Shown here piece by piece: positions 7,804 to 14,306 of a DNA stretch of 24,195 bases. Position numbers and translations under genes: made by a program. Origin of the DNA: Gammaproteobacteria bacterium (lineage in GTDB: Bacteria; Pseudomonadota; Gammaproteobacteria; Cardiobacteriales; Wohlfahrtiimonadaceae); NCBI GenBank assembly GCA_003864535.1, contig BHEQ01000008.1:1-24195 (forward strand), in the 5' to 3' direction. How positions within the stretch are numbered: the stretch's first letter is position 1; the number at the start of each line of letters is the position of its first letter. The notes under the pieces were generated by a model. It saw only the letters and a list, made by a program, of their open reading frames with translations, ran no database searches and was not told the origin of the DNA.

Positions 7804-8259
7804 TTATAATCTAATCACAGATAATATGATGGTAAGCAGATGTATGGTGATGTAAATCCACATAAGAATATAAACGCCAAATGAATTCGCTGGAGGAGGA
7901 CTACCGTAGTCATTATGATCACCTGAACCTGAGAAAAAAAACATATAGATAATAAGTAATAGATTAGCAATAGGTACAAAGACAAGCAGAATCCACCAAC
8001 CGCTCCTATTTAAGTCATGTAAACGTTTTACGCTGAAAATAACGATAAAGCATATTAGAGCTATTGCTTGAACAATAAATACTGCAATAGTAGGAGCAGC
8101 AGAAAGTGATGGAGAATTAGTGCTTGCTAAATTAAAAAAAATAGCGTTAAAAACTACAAATGGTAAAGGAACAAGCATGCATAATAAAAATAATCCAAAT
8201 GACCAAGCTAGGTAGCGCACGCGTCCTATTCTTCCATTCCAACTAAAAAAGCTTAGCAT
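7804..8259 (-). CDS. DUF805 family membrane protein, paralogue 2
   Basis: A 151-residue DUF805 protein with the SWNGRIGRVRYLAW block (6-19), several hydrophobic helices, the KRLHDLNRSGWW motif, FVPIANLLL and the loop GSGDHNDYGSPPPANS. The leader and ribosome binding site AGGAGACG are almost identical to those of the neighbours. The N-terminal half is very close at DNA level to paralogue 3: the block around 8137-8260 matches 8795-8918 with few changes. The C-terminal half is more like paralogue 1 (DHNDYG). Function is unknown; DUF805 genes are often found as multi-copy families in gammaproteobacteria. Confidence 0.85.
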   Translation of the reverse strand: MLSFFSWNGRIGRVRYLAWSFGLFLLCMLVPLPFVVFNAIFFNLASTNSPSLSAAPTIAVFIVQAIALICFIVIFSVKRLHDLNRSGWWILLVFVPIANLLLIIYMFFFSGSGDHNDYGSPPPANSFGVYILMWIYITIHLLTIILSVIRL

Positions 8260-8300
8260 TTAAACGTCTCCTAAAAAACTAGTTTATAAGTATAGCGCAA

Positions 8301-8454
8301 AAAACTTGTCGCGTCTTTATTGGGCTTAAATGCCTAATTATTTATCAGCGTGCTTAAATATAATGAGTTTCTAGAGATTGCCCATATTCCTAAAAGTATA
8401 GATAAACGCGTATTTGTGATGGATCATGGTAGCTGTAGCAACTAGAGTTACTAA
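8301..8454 (+). pseudogene. Duplicated recF 3'-end relic
   Basis: About 150 bases match the last part of recF (from about 7088 to just past the stop) with around ten substitutions. In the recF frame two codons have become stops (CAA to TAA and, near the end, CAG to TAG), and others changed, for example Glu to Lys in LEYNEF. It therefore cannot be expressed as part of RecF. Its end overlaps the stop codon of DUF805 paralogue 3 on the other strand, just as real recF abuts paralogue 1. This marks it as the edge of a duplicated recF-tail plus DUF805 unit. Confidence 0.9.
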
Positions 8455-8918
8455 TAAAGAGAACTAGCAGATATATACATGAATAACAAGCTTAGTAGAA
8501 TGCCAATAAAAAGCATAGCAATAGTAATCCACACAAGAATATGAACACCAAGTGAATTCGCTGGTGGACTGCTACCATGATCATTATTGCCATCTGAACC
8601 TGGAAAAAATAACATATAGATTCCAAGTAATAGATTTGTAAACAGCATAAAGACAAGCAAAACCCACCAGCCACTCCTATTTAAGTCATGCAGGCGTTGT
8701 ACGCTGAAAATAACGATAAAGCATATTAGAGCTATTGCTTGAACAATAGTATAAACAGCAGAAAGTAATGGAAGATTACTGCTTGCTGAATTAAAAAAAA
8801 TAGCGTTAAAAACTATAAATGGAAAAGGAATAAGCATGCATAATAAAAATAATCCAAATAACCAAGCTAGGTAGCGCATGCGCCCTATTCTTCCATTCCA
8901 ACTAAAATAACTCAGCAT
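8451..8918 (-). CDS. DUF805 family membrane protein, paralogue 3
   Basis: A 155-residue DUF805 protein: SWNGRIGRMRYLAW block, hydrophobic helices, the QRLHDLNRSGWWVLLVF motif, and the loop GSDGNNDHGSSPPANS. It is a mosaic of its neighbours. The N-terminal half matches paralogue 2 (for example IVQAIALICFIVIFSV), while from QRLHDLN to the loop LLLGIYMLFFPGSD it matches paralogue 4. This suggests gene conversion or unequal crossing over. It starts at the ATG with the conserved AGGAGACG leader. Function is unknown. Confidence 0.85.
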   Translation of the reverse strand: MLSYFSWNGRIGRMRYLAWLFGLFLLCMLIPFPFIVFNAIFFNSASSNLPLLSAVYTIVQAIALICFIVIFSVQRLHDLNRSGWWVLLVFMLFTNLLLGIYMLFFPGSDGNNDHGSSPPANSLGVHILVWITIAMLFIGILLSLLFMYISASSLY

Positions 8919-8980
8919 TTAAACGTCTCCTAAAAAATAATTTATAGATATTGATTGCTTGAATATTAAATCAGCAAATT

Positions 8981-9035
8981 AAAGAAGCCTCACCTCACGC
9001 TCTATTTTGAAGAGAGCTTAGGGTGGGGCTTCTTT
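8981..9035. terminator. Strong bidirectional rho-independent terminator in the DUF805 array
   Basis: AAAGAAGCC (8981-8989) pairs with GGCTTCTTT (9027-9035). The stem continues through CACC/GGTG and GCTCT/AGAG(A)GC, with an ATTTTGA loop. A-runs and T-runs flank it, so it can terminate on both strands. It lies downstream of paralogue 4 and upstream of paralogue 3 on the minus strand, so paralogue 4 is probably transcribed separately from paralogues 3 to 1. Confidence 0.85.
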
Positions 9036-9060
9036 AACTACTGAGTAATTAACTGGTGCA

Positions 9061-9097
9061 CATATTCCTAAAAGCATATATAAATGAATATTTGTGC
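9061..9097 (+). pseudogene. Short recF relic next to DUF805 paralogue 4
   Basis: CATATTCCTAAAAGCATATA and the following bases up to TATTTGTG match recF at about 7169-7206 with scattered changes. It abuts the stop of paralogue 4 as the longer relic abuts paralogue 3, and is the fourth recF-tail/DUF805 junction in the array. Confidence 0.7.
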
Positions 9098-9570
9098 TAC
9101 CTCATTAAATATTGAGTATACATAGCAATTGCAAAGAAATATGCAACTATGAAAAGAATAATACTCGCAATCCATAGCCATGCAAGAATGTATACTCCAA
9201 GTGAATTCGCTGGCGGAATGCTACCATGATCATTATTGCTATCTGAACCTGGGAAAAATAACATATAGATTCCAAGTAATAGATTTGCAAGCGGTATAAG
9301 GACAAGCAAAACCCACCAGCCACTCCTATTTAAGTCATGCAAGCGTTGTATGCTAAAAACAAGACTAAAGTAGCTAATAACTAGCATAGGAGTAATAAGT
9401 GCACTAATCACAAAAGTAATAGAGGGTAATTGCGGAAAGCTAGATAAACTATAAGAACCAAATATAAGAAACAGAAATGGTATAAGCATACATAATAGGC
9501 TCATTCCAAAGTACCAAGCTATGTAGCGCATGCGACCTATTCTTCCATTCCAACTAAAAAAACTCAGCAT
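9097..9570 (-). CDS. DUF805 family membrane protein, paralogue 4
   Basis: A 157-residue DUF805 protein with the SWNGRIGRMRYIAW block, the QRLHDLNRSGWWVLLVLIPLAN motif in two adjoining parts, and the loop GSDSNNDHGSIPPANS. Its last dozen residues (FAIAMYTQYLMR) differ from the other copies, apparently because the reading frame runs into the recF-relic junction. The leader AGGAGATG is conserved. As the distal member of the array it has about 220 bp of upstream sequence separating it from dctM, where its promoter should lie. A strong terminator follows it. Confidence 0.85.
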   Translation of the reverse strand: MLSFFSWNGRIGRMRYIAWYFGMSLLCMLIPFLFLIFGSYSLSSFPQLPSITFVISALITPMLVISYFSLVFSIQRLHDLNRSGWWVLLVLIPLANLLLGIYMLFFPGSDSNNDHGSIPPANSLGVYILAWLWIASIILFIVAYFFAIAMYTQYLMR

Positions 9571-9790
9571 TTAAACATCTCCTGAAAAACTAGTTTATAA
9601 ATATAAATTAATTAACAGTATCTATTCGTCACTATAAAATTGGATCTATAATGACATTTTCAATACTGCTAAAATGAAATGCAATTATCACATTAAAACT
9701 AATTTTAGTCAATTTAGCGACGCACAATAAATATATTTATCAATAATGTTTATGTAAAATCAACCACATACTTACTATAACGTAGATTAT

Positions 9791-11074
9791 TCACACCCCA
9801 AACACTAAATTAGGCAAAAAAAGTACAATTTCAGGAAATAAAATCATCACGATTATCAGTGCAATCACCGCGGCTAAGAATGGTAAGGCTTCGCGCGTAT
9901 ATTCATCTAGCTCACATTTTAAAATACCGCATACGGTAAACATTGCAACTCCAACAGGTGGGGTCATTGAGCCTAAAGTTACGCAGGTCATCATTATTAA
10001 TCCAAAATGAACAGGATCAATCCCTGCACGTAAAATAATTGGCACTAAAATTGGGGTAAGTAATAGTACAATTACCGTACTTTCTAGCAATGTTCCTAAT
10101 AAAATAATAAAAGTTATTAATAAAAACATTAACACAACTTTATTGTTAGTAACCCCAGCTAAAAAACTTGCAGCAGCTTGTGGCACGCCTTCCAAAGTAA
10201 TTACATAACCAATTAATGAAGAAAACATGATGATTAACATGATCATACCAATATCACGAACGCTATAACGCAATGATTCTAATAATTTTTCAAGTGTTAA
10301 TTGTCGATAAACAAACATGCCGATAATAACTGCATATGCTACGGCAAATGCGCCAGCTTCTGAGGGCGTGAAAATCCCATAACGAATCCCCACAATTAAA
10401 AAGATTGGAAAAAGCAAAGCCCATTTACATTCCCACATACATAGTGCAATTTCTTTGCCGCTTGGGATTTTGGTAAGCTCAGCTTTATAACCGCGTTTAC
10501 GTGCAATAATATACGCCGTAACCATTAATACAATAGTCATTAAAACACCAGGAACAAGCCCACCTACAAATAAACGCCCGATAGAAATATTCCCTAAAAA
10601 TCCGTATAAAATCAAGCCAATACTTGGTGGAATGGTTGCTGTAATTAAAGAGCCAACAGCTATTACCGCGCACGCATAACCTTTGGTATAGCCACGCGCA
10701 AGCATTGATGGACCTAAAACGCGTGCTTCCATAGCAGCATCTGCCACCGCAGATCCTGAAACGCCGCCCATTAAGGCGGATAAAATGATAGTCACATGCG
10801 CTAAGCCGCCACGAATCCAACCAGTTAAAGCAGTTGAAAGCTTAATTAAACGTTCTGTAATTCCTGAGTGATTCATTAAATGTCCTGCAAAGACAAATAA
10901 AGGCACCGCTAATAATGGGAAGGATTGAGTTGATGAGACGATTTTTTGGACTGAAATCATCGCAGGCATAGGGCCAAATAGATAGAAAATCATAAATGAA
11001 ATCCCGATAGCAAAGGCAACAGGCATTCCTAAAAACATCAATATAAGAAATAAAATAGTAAGTATTCCGCTCAT
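9791..11074 (-). CDS. dctM: TRAP transporter large permease (DctM)
   Basis: Catalytic membrane subunit of a tripartite ATP-independent periplasmic transporter, which uses an ion gradient to import organic or sugar acids. The 427-residue length is typical and the protein is hydrophobic throughout with about 12 membrane segments. Signatures include FLGMPVAFAIG (14-24), GGVSGSAVADAA and the ATIPPSIGLILYG segment. The start overlaps the end of dctQ in an ATGA, with AAGGAG just upstream, so the two are coupled. Its 3' end and an internal piece recur as relics at 21171-21353. The substrate is not readable from this subunit; context points to a sugar acid. Confidence 0.95.
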   Translation of the reverse strand: MSGILTILFLILMFLGMPVAFAIGISFMIFYLFGPMPAMISVQKIVSSTQSFPLLAVPLFVFAGHLMNHSGITERLIKLSTALTGWIRGGLAHVTIILSALMGGVSGSAVADAAMEARVLGPSMLARGYTKGYACAVIAVGSLITATIPPSIGLILYGFLGNISIGRLFVGGLVPGVLMTIVLMVTAYIIARKRGYKAELTKIPSGKEIALCMWECKWALLFPIFLIVGIRYGIFTPSEAGAFAVAYAVIIGMFVYRQLTLEKLLESLRYSVRDIGMIMLIIMFSSLIGYVITLEGVPQAAASFLAGVTNNKVVLMFLLITFIILLGTLLESTVIVLLLTPILVPIILRAGIDPVHFGLIMMTCVTLGSMTPPVGVAMFTVCGILKCELDEYTREALPFLAAVIALIIVMILFPEIVLFLPNLVFGV

Positions 11075-11520
11075 GATGTCGCTCCTTTATATAGGCGCTC
11101 AAGCATTGTAATTAACATTAAAGTAGCACTTACAGGGATAGTCACGTTGATTAATCGATAAGGTAAACCCGTATCGCCAATAACACGATTAGGATTAACA
11201 AAGAACAGCTGGACACCTAAATAAATTAGCAAGCCTAATAAACCACAAATAGCCAGTATCCAGATAATATTCATTATTTTTTGTAAGAGCTTAGGAATAA
11301 AGCGCAGCATAATATCAATCACTACATGTCCATTATGCTGCAAAGTAATATCCGCAGCCAAAGCGCATACCCAAGCAAACATCAATTGGGCTAAATCTAT
11401 TGACCAAATTAATGGCATGCCGATACTGCGCCCAACTGCTCCAATAAGCACAAAAATACAAGTTGCTGCAAGAAAAAACATTGCCAAACTCTCTTCTATT
11501 TTTAAGCGTAATTGTCCCAT
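11071..11520 (-). CDS. dctQ: TRAP transporter small permease (DctQ)
   Basis: The four-helix small membrane subunit, 149 residues. It shows the family pattern: a first helix with the GRSIGMPLIWSIDLAQ loop, LMFAWVCALAADITL, the HVVIDIMLRFIPK amphipathic segment, and a late GLPYRLINVTIPVSA stretch. The start is preceded by AAGGAG. It lies 42 bases after the dctP stop and overlaps dctM by four bases, completing a P-Q-M operon transcribed in that order. Confidence 0.92.
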   Translation of the reverse strand: MGQLRLKIEESLAMFFLAATCIFVLIGAVGRSIGMPLIWSIDLAQLMFAWVCALAADITLQHNGHVVIDIMLRFIPKLLQKIMNIIWILAICGLLGLLIYLGVQLFFVNPNRVIGDTGLPYRLINVTIPVSATLMLITMLERLYKGATS

Positions 11521-11562
11521 TGCTTATCTCCTTATATTTCTCACCTAATGCTTAAATCCCCA

Positions 11563-12543
11563 TTACTCATTTATCACGGCATCTACTTGTTTTTTAAGCT
11601 CAACATAATTTAGTTTTTCATAAACAGGTGCCGTTGCCTCTATAAATAATTTTAGATCAACTTCTGTAACTGTAACGCCTTTAGTCTTGATACTTTCTTC
11701 ATAAGAACCTAATGAGTCCAGTGTGAGATTAGAAGCATAATCTCCAGCAGCTAAAGCTTCTTCACGCAGAATAACTTGTAAATTTTCAGGCAATTTATCA
11801 AACCAAATTTGTGACCCAACTAATCCAGTTACAAGCTGAATATGGCGTGTTTTAGCAATATATTTAGTAACTTCATATAAACGCGAGCCATAAATTGAAG
11901 GAAGCTGAGCCTCAACTGCATCAATTGCTTTTAGTTGCAATGCTGAATACACCTCTGTCCATGGCATTCCTGTTGGCGTTGCGCCCATCGCACGTACTGT
12001 TTCTAAAAATAAAGGTGCGCCAATAGTTCTCATTCTGATTCCTTTTAAATCAGATGGTTGAGATATTAGTTTGTTAGTTACCAAATGACGCTCACCTTGA
12101 TACCAATTAAACGACAATACTTGCATTCCACCTGTATCATGCAGCTTTGTTACCCATGTTTCAAATAATGGTGAGATAATAAATTTCCTAATTTGTGCGT
12201 AATTATCAACAATATATGGAGCTGCTAAAATTCCAAATTCACTTACATCTGGTGCAATTCGCGCGCCATCAATAACAGTAGCAATACCAGCCCCTGTCTT
12301 AATTTGCTCAATAATATCTTCATCTGATCCTAATTGAGAAGATGAGAATGTTTTGACTTCAATACGCCCATTGGTTCTAGCCTCAACATTCTTTTTAAAT
12401 TCCAACAATCCCTTATACATTGGATCATCAGCTGTTTGAGAGGTGTTAACGTTTAAAGTAAATTCAGCCGCTAATGCACTTGAAATTAAAGTAACTGAGG
12501 CTGTTAAAACAATAAAACAGTTTCTTAATATTTTAGTTTTCAT
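11563..12543 (-). CDS. dctP: TRAP transporter periplasmic substrate-binding protein (DctP)
   Basis: Extracytoplasmic binding protein of the DctPQM system. The start chosen is the ATG at 12543, which has AAAGGATT upstream and opens a clear signal peptide (MKTKILRNC..., cleavage after ALAA at residue 26). An upstream in-frame start at 12603 would put 20 hydrophilic residues before the signal peptide and is rejected. The mature protein has the fold signature LKGIRMRT followed by ATPTGMPWTEVYSALQ and IDAVEAQLPS; the arginine of RMRT normally contacts the ligand carboxylate. It belongs to the C4-dicarboxylate/sugar-acid branch, so a hexonate or hexuronate is plausible but not proven. Two operator-like palindromes lie upstream. 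A broken paralogue of its 5' end is found at 14035-14275. Confidence 0.93.
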   Translation of the reverse strand: MKTKILRNCFIVLTASVTLISSALAAEFTLNVNTSQTADDPMYKGLLEFKKNVEARTNGRIEVKTFSSSQLGSDEDIIEQIKTGAGIATVIDGARIAPDVSEFGILAAPYIVDNYAQIRKFIISPLFETWVTKLHDTGGMQVLSFNWYQGERHLVTNKLISQPSDLKGIRMRTIGAPLFLETVRAMGATPTGMPWTEVYSALQLKAIDAVEAQLPSIYGSRLYEVTKYIAKTRHIQLVTGLVGSQIWFDKLPENLQVILREEALAAGDYASNLTLDSLGSYEESIKTKGVTVTEVDLKLFIEATAPVYEKLNYVELKKQVDAVINE

Positions 12544-12612
12544 ACAATAATCCTTTATTAGAAAATAAATATGCAGTGTGTAAATTCTATAATATTGGCA
12601 CACCTTATCTTG

Positions 12613-12628
12613 TTTTGGTCAACCAAAA
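12613..12628. promoter_or_regulatory. Operator-like palindrome for a FadR-type GntR regulator, upstream of dctP
   Basis: TTTTGGTCAACCAAAA has 7-bp arms TTTTGGT/ACCAAAA around CA. It matches the TGGTC-N2-ACCA type pattern recognised by several FadR-subfamily GntR regulators. The core TTGGTCAACCA reappears, inverted, upstream of uxuB at 22920-22930. It lies 70-86 bases before the dctP start. Confidence 0.6.
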
Positions 12629-12736
12629 AAGATGGAACATTTTGTTGCTTGCTATTAGAATAGTCAAGAGATTATTTTATTTTTAATTAAATAATGATGT
12701 TAGTCATAGTTTAACCTTATTTTTAGAAGGATAAAA

Positions 12737-12748
12737 TAGGTATACCAA
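12737..12748. promoter_or_regulatory. UxuR/ExuR-like palindrome upstream of dctP
   Basis: TAGGTATACCAA contains the perfect palindrome GGTATACC and differs by one base from the TTGGTATACCAA core known for ExuR/UxuR hexuronate regulators in enterobacteria. It lies about 110 bases upstream of the previous site. Occurrence by chance in A+T-rich DNA is possible. Confidence 0.35.
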
Positions 12749-12778
12749 TATTTAAAGAATGCTCATTTATAATTAGTG

Positions 12779-12900
12779 GAGGCTTCTATAAATTAGATTT
12801 TTCAAGGCTTGCGATATTATTAAAAGCGCAGTTTACTGAGGTAAATGAGCATTTTCATAATATAGTGTAACGCAAGAAAAGCACACATAGATGTGCCCTA
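12779..12900 (-). repeat. Dispersed hairpin repeat, copy A (full length, about 122 bp)
   Basis: This is the reverse complement of copy B (14091-14210) with only a few differences over about 120 bases. One end has CTTCTATAAATTAGATTTTT, the other GCACACATAGATGTGC. The centre folds on itself: CGATATTAT (12812-12820) faces the nearly complementary ATAATATAG (12857-12865), with GTTTAC/GTAAAT near the tip. It has no open reading frame. It lies immediately after the phosphomannose isomerase stop, in inverted orientation to copy B on the other side of that gene. Confidence 0.85.
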
Positions 12901-12916
12901 GTCAGACTAAGTTAAG

Positions 12917-13963
12917 TTAAGTTACATAAACTATTTCACATTGAGTACCTAAAAATTTAATCTTTTTAGCTGCTGCTGCTATAAAAAAGCTTTCACCTAC
13001 TTTTACTTCAATAGTTTCATTTTCTGTATGAATACAAACAATTCCTTTGACTACTATTCCGACTAAAGGAGAATTAGAAAGATTAATAATCATTTCATCT
13101 TGTTTTATGCACAGTTTGTTTACCTGAAAGCTATCGGCGATACTTTTTGGTACTAACTGCTCATGAACAAAATGCTCTGTTGATTTGATCACTCGTGGCT
13201 TAAGTCTAAATTTTTCCTGTACCTCATCAACTGAATATTGGTTGTAATCAAAAATGTTTAAACAAAAATCAATATCTTTTCCCATAAATCTTGCGGCTTT
13301 TGGAACAATAATTCCGTCTCTTTCAAATTCACAACGAACAACTAGATCGGAAGGTTCCATGATTTCAATCATTGTAATTCCTTCACCAATTGCATGAGGA
13401 ATACCACCTGGTATATACCAAACGTCCCCAACGGCAACAGGAATATTTTCAAAACATTGATCCATTGACAAAATATCTTGGTTAAGAATAATTTTCTTCC
13501 ATGATTCTTTGGAAGGCGGATTTTGAAAGCCCAAACGAATATAAGGTTCTATTTCTTCACGAATAGATAAAATATAGTAGCATTCTAATTTTCCATATTC
13601 TGAACCTAAGAAATTCCGAGCAAAGTCTTTTGTAGGATGCGCTTGGACATGTAATCTCATTGATGAATCTAGCAGCTTACATAAAAAGGGAAGTTCTTTA
13701 TTTTTTCCTAAATAAAATTCTGATTCTGATTTAAATAGATGAGAAATAAGAAAAACATCTTCTCCTATGATTGTTGAAGAAAGCCCTTCGTTTATTATCT
13801 CGCTTAAACCTGTATTTTTGGCATATACGGTAGAGCAAATCCAATCCTCAGGCTGATCAGAATCCATAATAGGATATTTTCCTCTTAAGCAATCAATACC
13901 TGCACCACCTGTATAATTACGCCGAACTCGATTATCTAGCAACTTAATTAAATATTTTCTCAT
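12917..13963 (-). CDS. Type I phosphomannose isomerase-like protein (class I mannose-6-phosphate isomerase)
   Basis: A 348-residue cupin-type zinc isomerase expected to interconvert mannose 6-phosphate and fructose 6-phosphate. Family motifs: YTGGAGIDCLRG (18-29), PEDWICSTVYAKN (38-50), HVQAHPTKDFA (105-115) with zinc-ligand candidates Gln107 and His109, GKLECYYIL (124-132) with Glu127, and GDVWYIPGGIPHAIGEG (179-195) with His190. The short C-terminal cupin is present. Synthesis of GDP-mannose precursors or use of a sugar related to the transported substrate are both possible. The gene sits between two TRAP operons and is bracketed by inverted copies of the dispersed repeat, which suggests it was inserted or moved as a unit. 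The ribosome binding site is weak (GAGACC). Family call firm; exact substrate inferred. Confidence 0.85.
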   Translation of the reverse strand: MRKYLIKLLDNRVRRNYTGGAGIDCLRGKYPIMDSDQPEDWICSTVYAKNTGLSEIINEGLSSTIIGEDVFLISHLFKSESEFYLGKNKELPFLCKLLDSSMRLHVQAHPTKDFARNFLGSEYGKLECYYILSIREEIEPYIRLGFQNPPSKESWKKIILNQDILSMDQCFENIPVAVGDVWYIPGGIPHAIGEGITMIEIMEPSDLVVRCEFERDGIIVPKAARFMGKDIDFCLNIFDYNQYSVDEVQEKFRLKPRVIKSTEHFVHEQLVPKSIADSFQVNKLCIKQDEMIINLSNSPLVGIVVKGIVCIHTENETIEVKVGESFFIAAAAKKIKFLGTQCEIVYVT

Positions 13964-13997
13964 AAGGTCTCAATTTATTTATATAGCCTATTAATAA

Positions 13998-14026
13998 TCA
14001 GTCATATACTTAATTGAAATGACTGA
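13998..14026. promoter_or_regulatory. Inverted repeat upstream of the isomerase gene
   Basis: TCAGTCAT (13998-14005) and ATGACTGA (14019-14026) are perfect 8-bp complements 13 bases apart, 35-63 bases before the isomerase start. They could be an operator for a regulator other than the GntR protein, or a 5' leader hairpin. There is no T-run, so it is not a terminator. Confidence 0.4.
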
Positions 14027-14034
14027 TCCAATCA

Positions 14035-14275
14035 ATACAAGTTTAAGATAAATTCAGCGGCAGATGCTACCGGAATTAGCATTAATACTTTAGGGCACAT
14101 CTATGTGTGCTTTTCCTGCGTTACACGATATTATGAAAAATGCTCATTTACCTAAGTAAACTGCGATTTTAATAATATCGCAAGCCTTGAAAAATCTAAT
14201 TTATAGAAATCCCATTAAATTGAACACACTATTTTATTTGATAATATTCTAATTTTCATATCATAATCCTTTATT
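14035..14275 (-). pseudogene. Relic of a dctP 5' end, interrupted by the dispersed repeat
   Basis: Read on the minus strand, AAAGGATTATGAT followed by ATG at 14259 encodes MKIRILSN, a match to the MKTKILRN opening of the intact dctP, including its ribosome binding site. After repeat copy B the match resumes at about 14090-14041 with LIPVASAAEFILNL, corresponding to LISSALAAEFTLNV at the signal-peptide cleavage site. It then ends at a stop after some 15 codons. The remaining 300 or so codons of a DctP are missing. It lies just downstream of the dctQM fusion gene. This is a remnant of a third TRAP binding-protein gene or of a duplicated dctP leader. Confidence 0.8.
14091..14210 (+). repeat. Dispersed hairpin repeat, copy B (full length)
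   Basis: Starts with GGCACATCTATGTGTGC followed by TTTT, a small terminator-like hairpin, and ends with CTTGAAAAATCTAATTTATA. The centre is a long imperfect stem-loop: CGATATTAT (14126-14134) pairs with ATAATATCG (14172-14180), AAAAT with ATTTT, and TTTAC with GTAAA around a CTAA tip. It interrupts a dctP relic. ATTAA occurs on both flanks (14081-14085 and 14214-14218), consistent with a short target duplication. No protein is encoded, so it would need a transposase in trans if it is mobile. Confidence 0.85.
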
Positions 14276-14306
14276 AAAAAAACAAGATTAAAAAAGATAA
14301 AACACA

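Noticed and set aside
7256..9570. DUF805 array as a phage or defence island
   Set aside because: No integrase, nuclease, toxin or phage structural gene is present, and the recF tails show local tandem duplication instead of transfer.
12544..12603. Upstream in-frame extension of dctP to 12603
   Set aside because: It would place 20 hydrophilic residues before a clear signal peptide. The ATG at 12543 has a good ribosome binding site and matches the start seen in the dctP relic at 14259.
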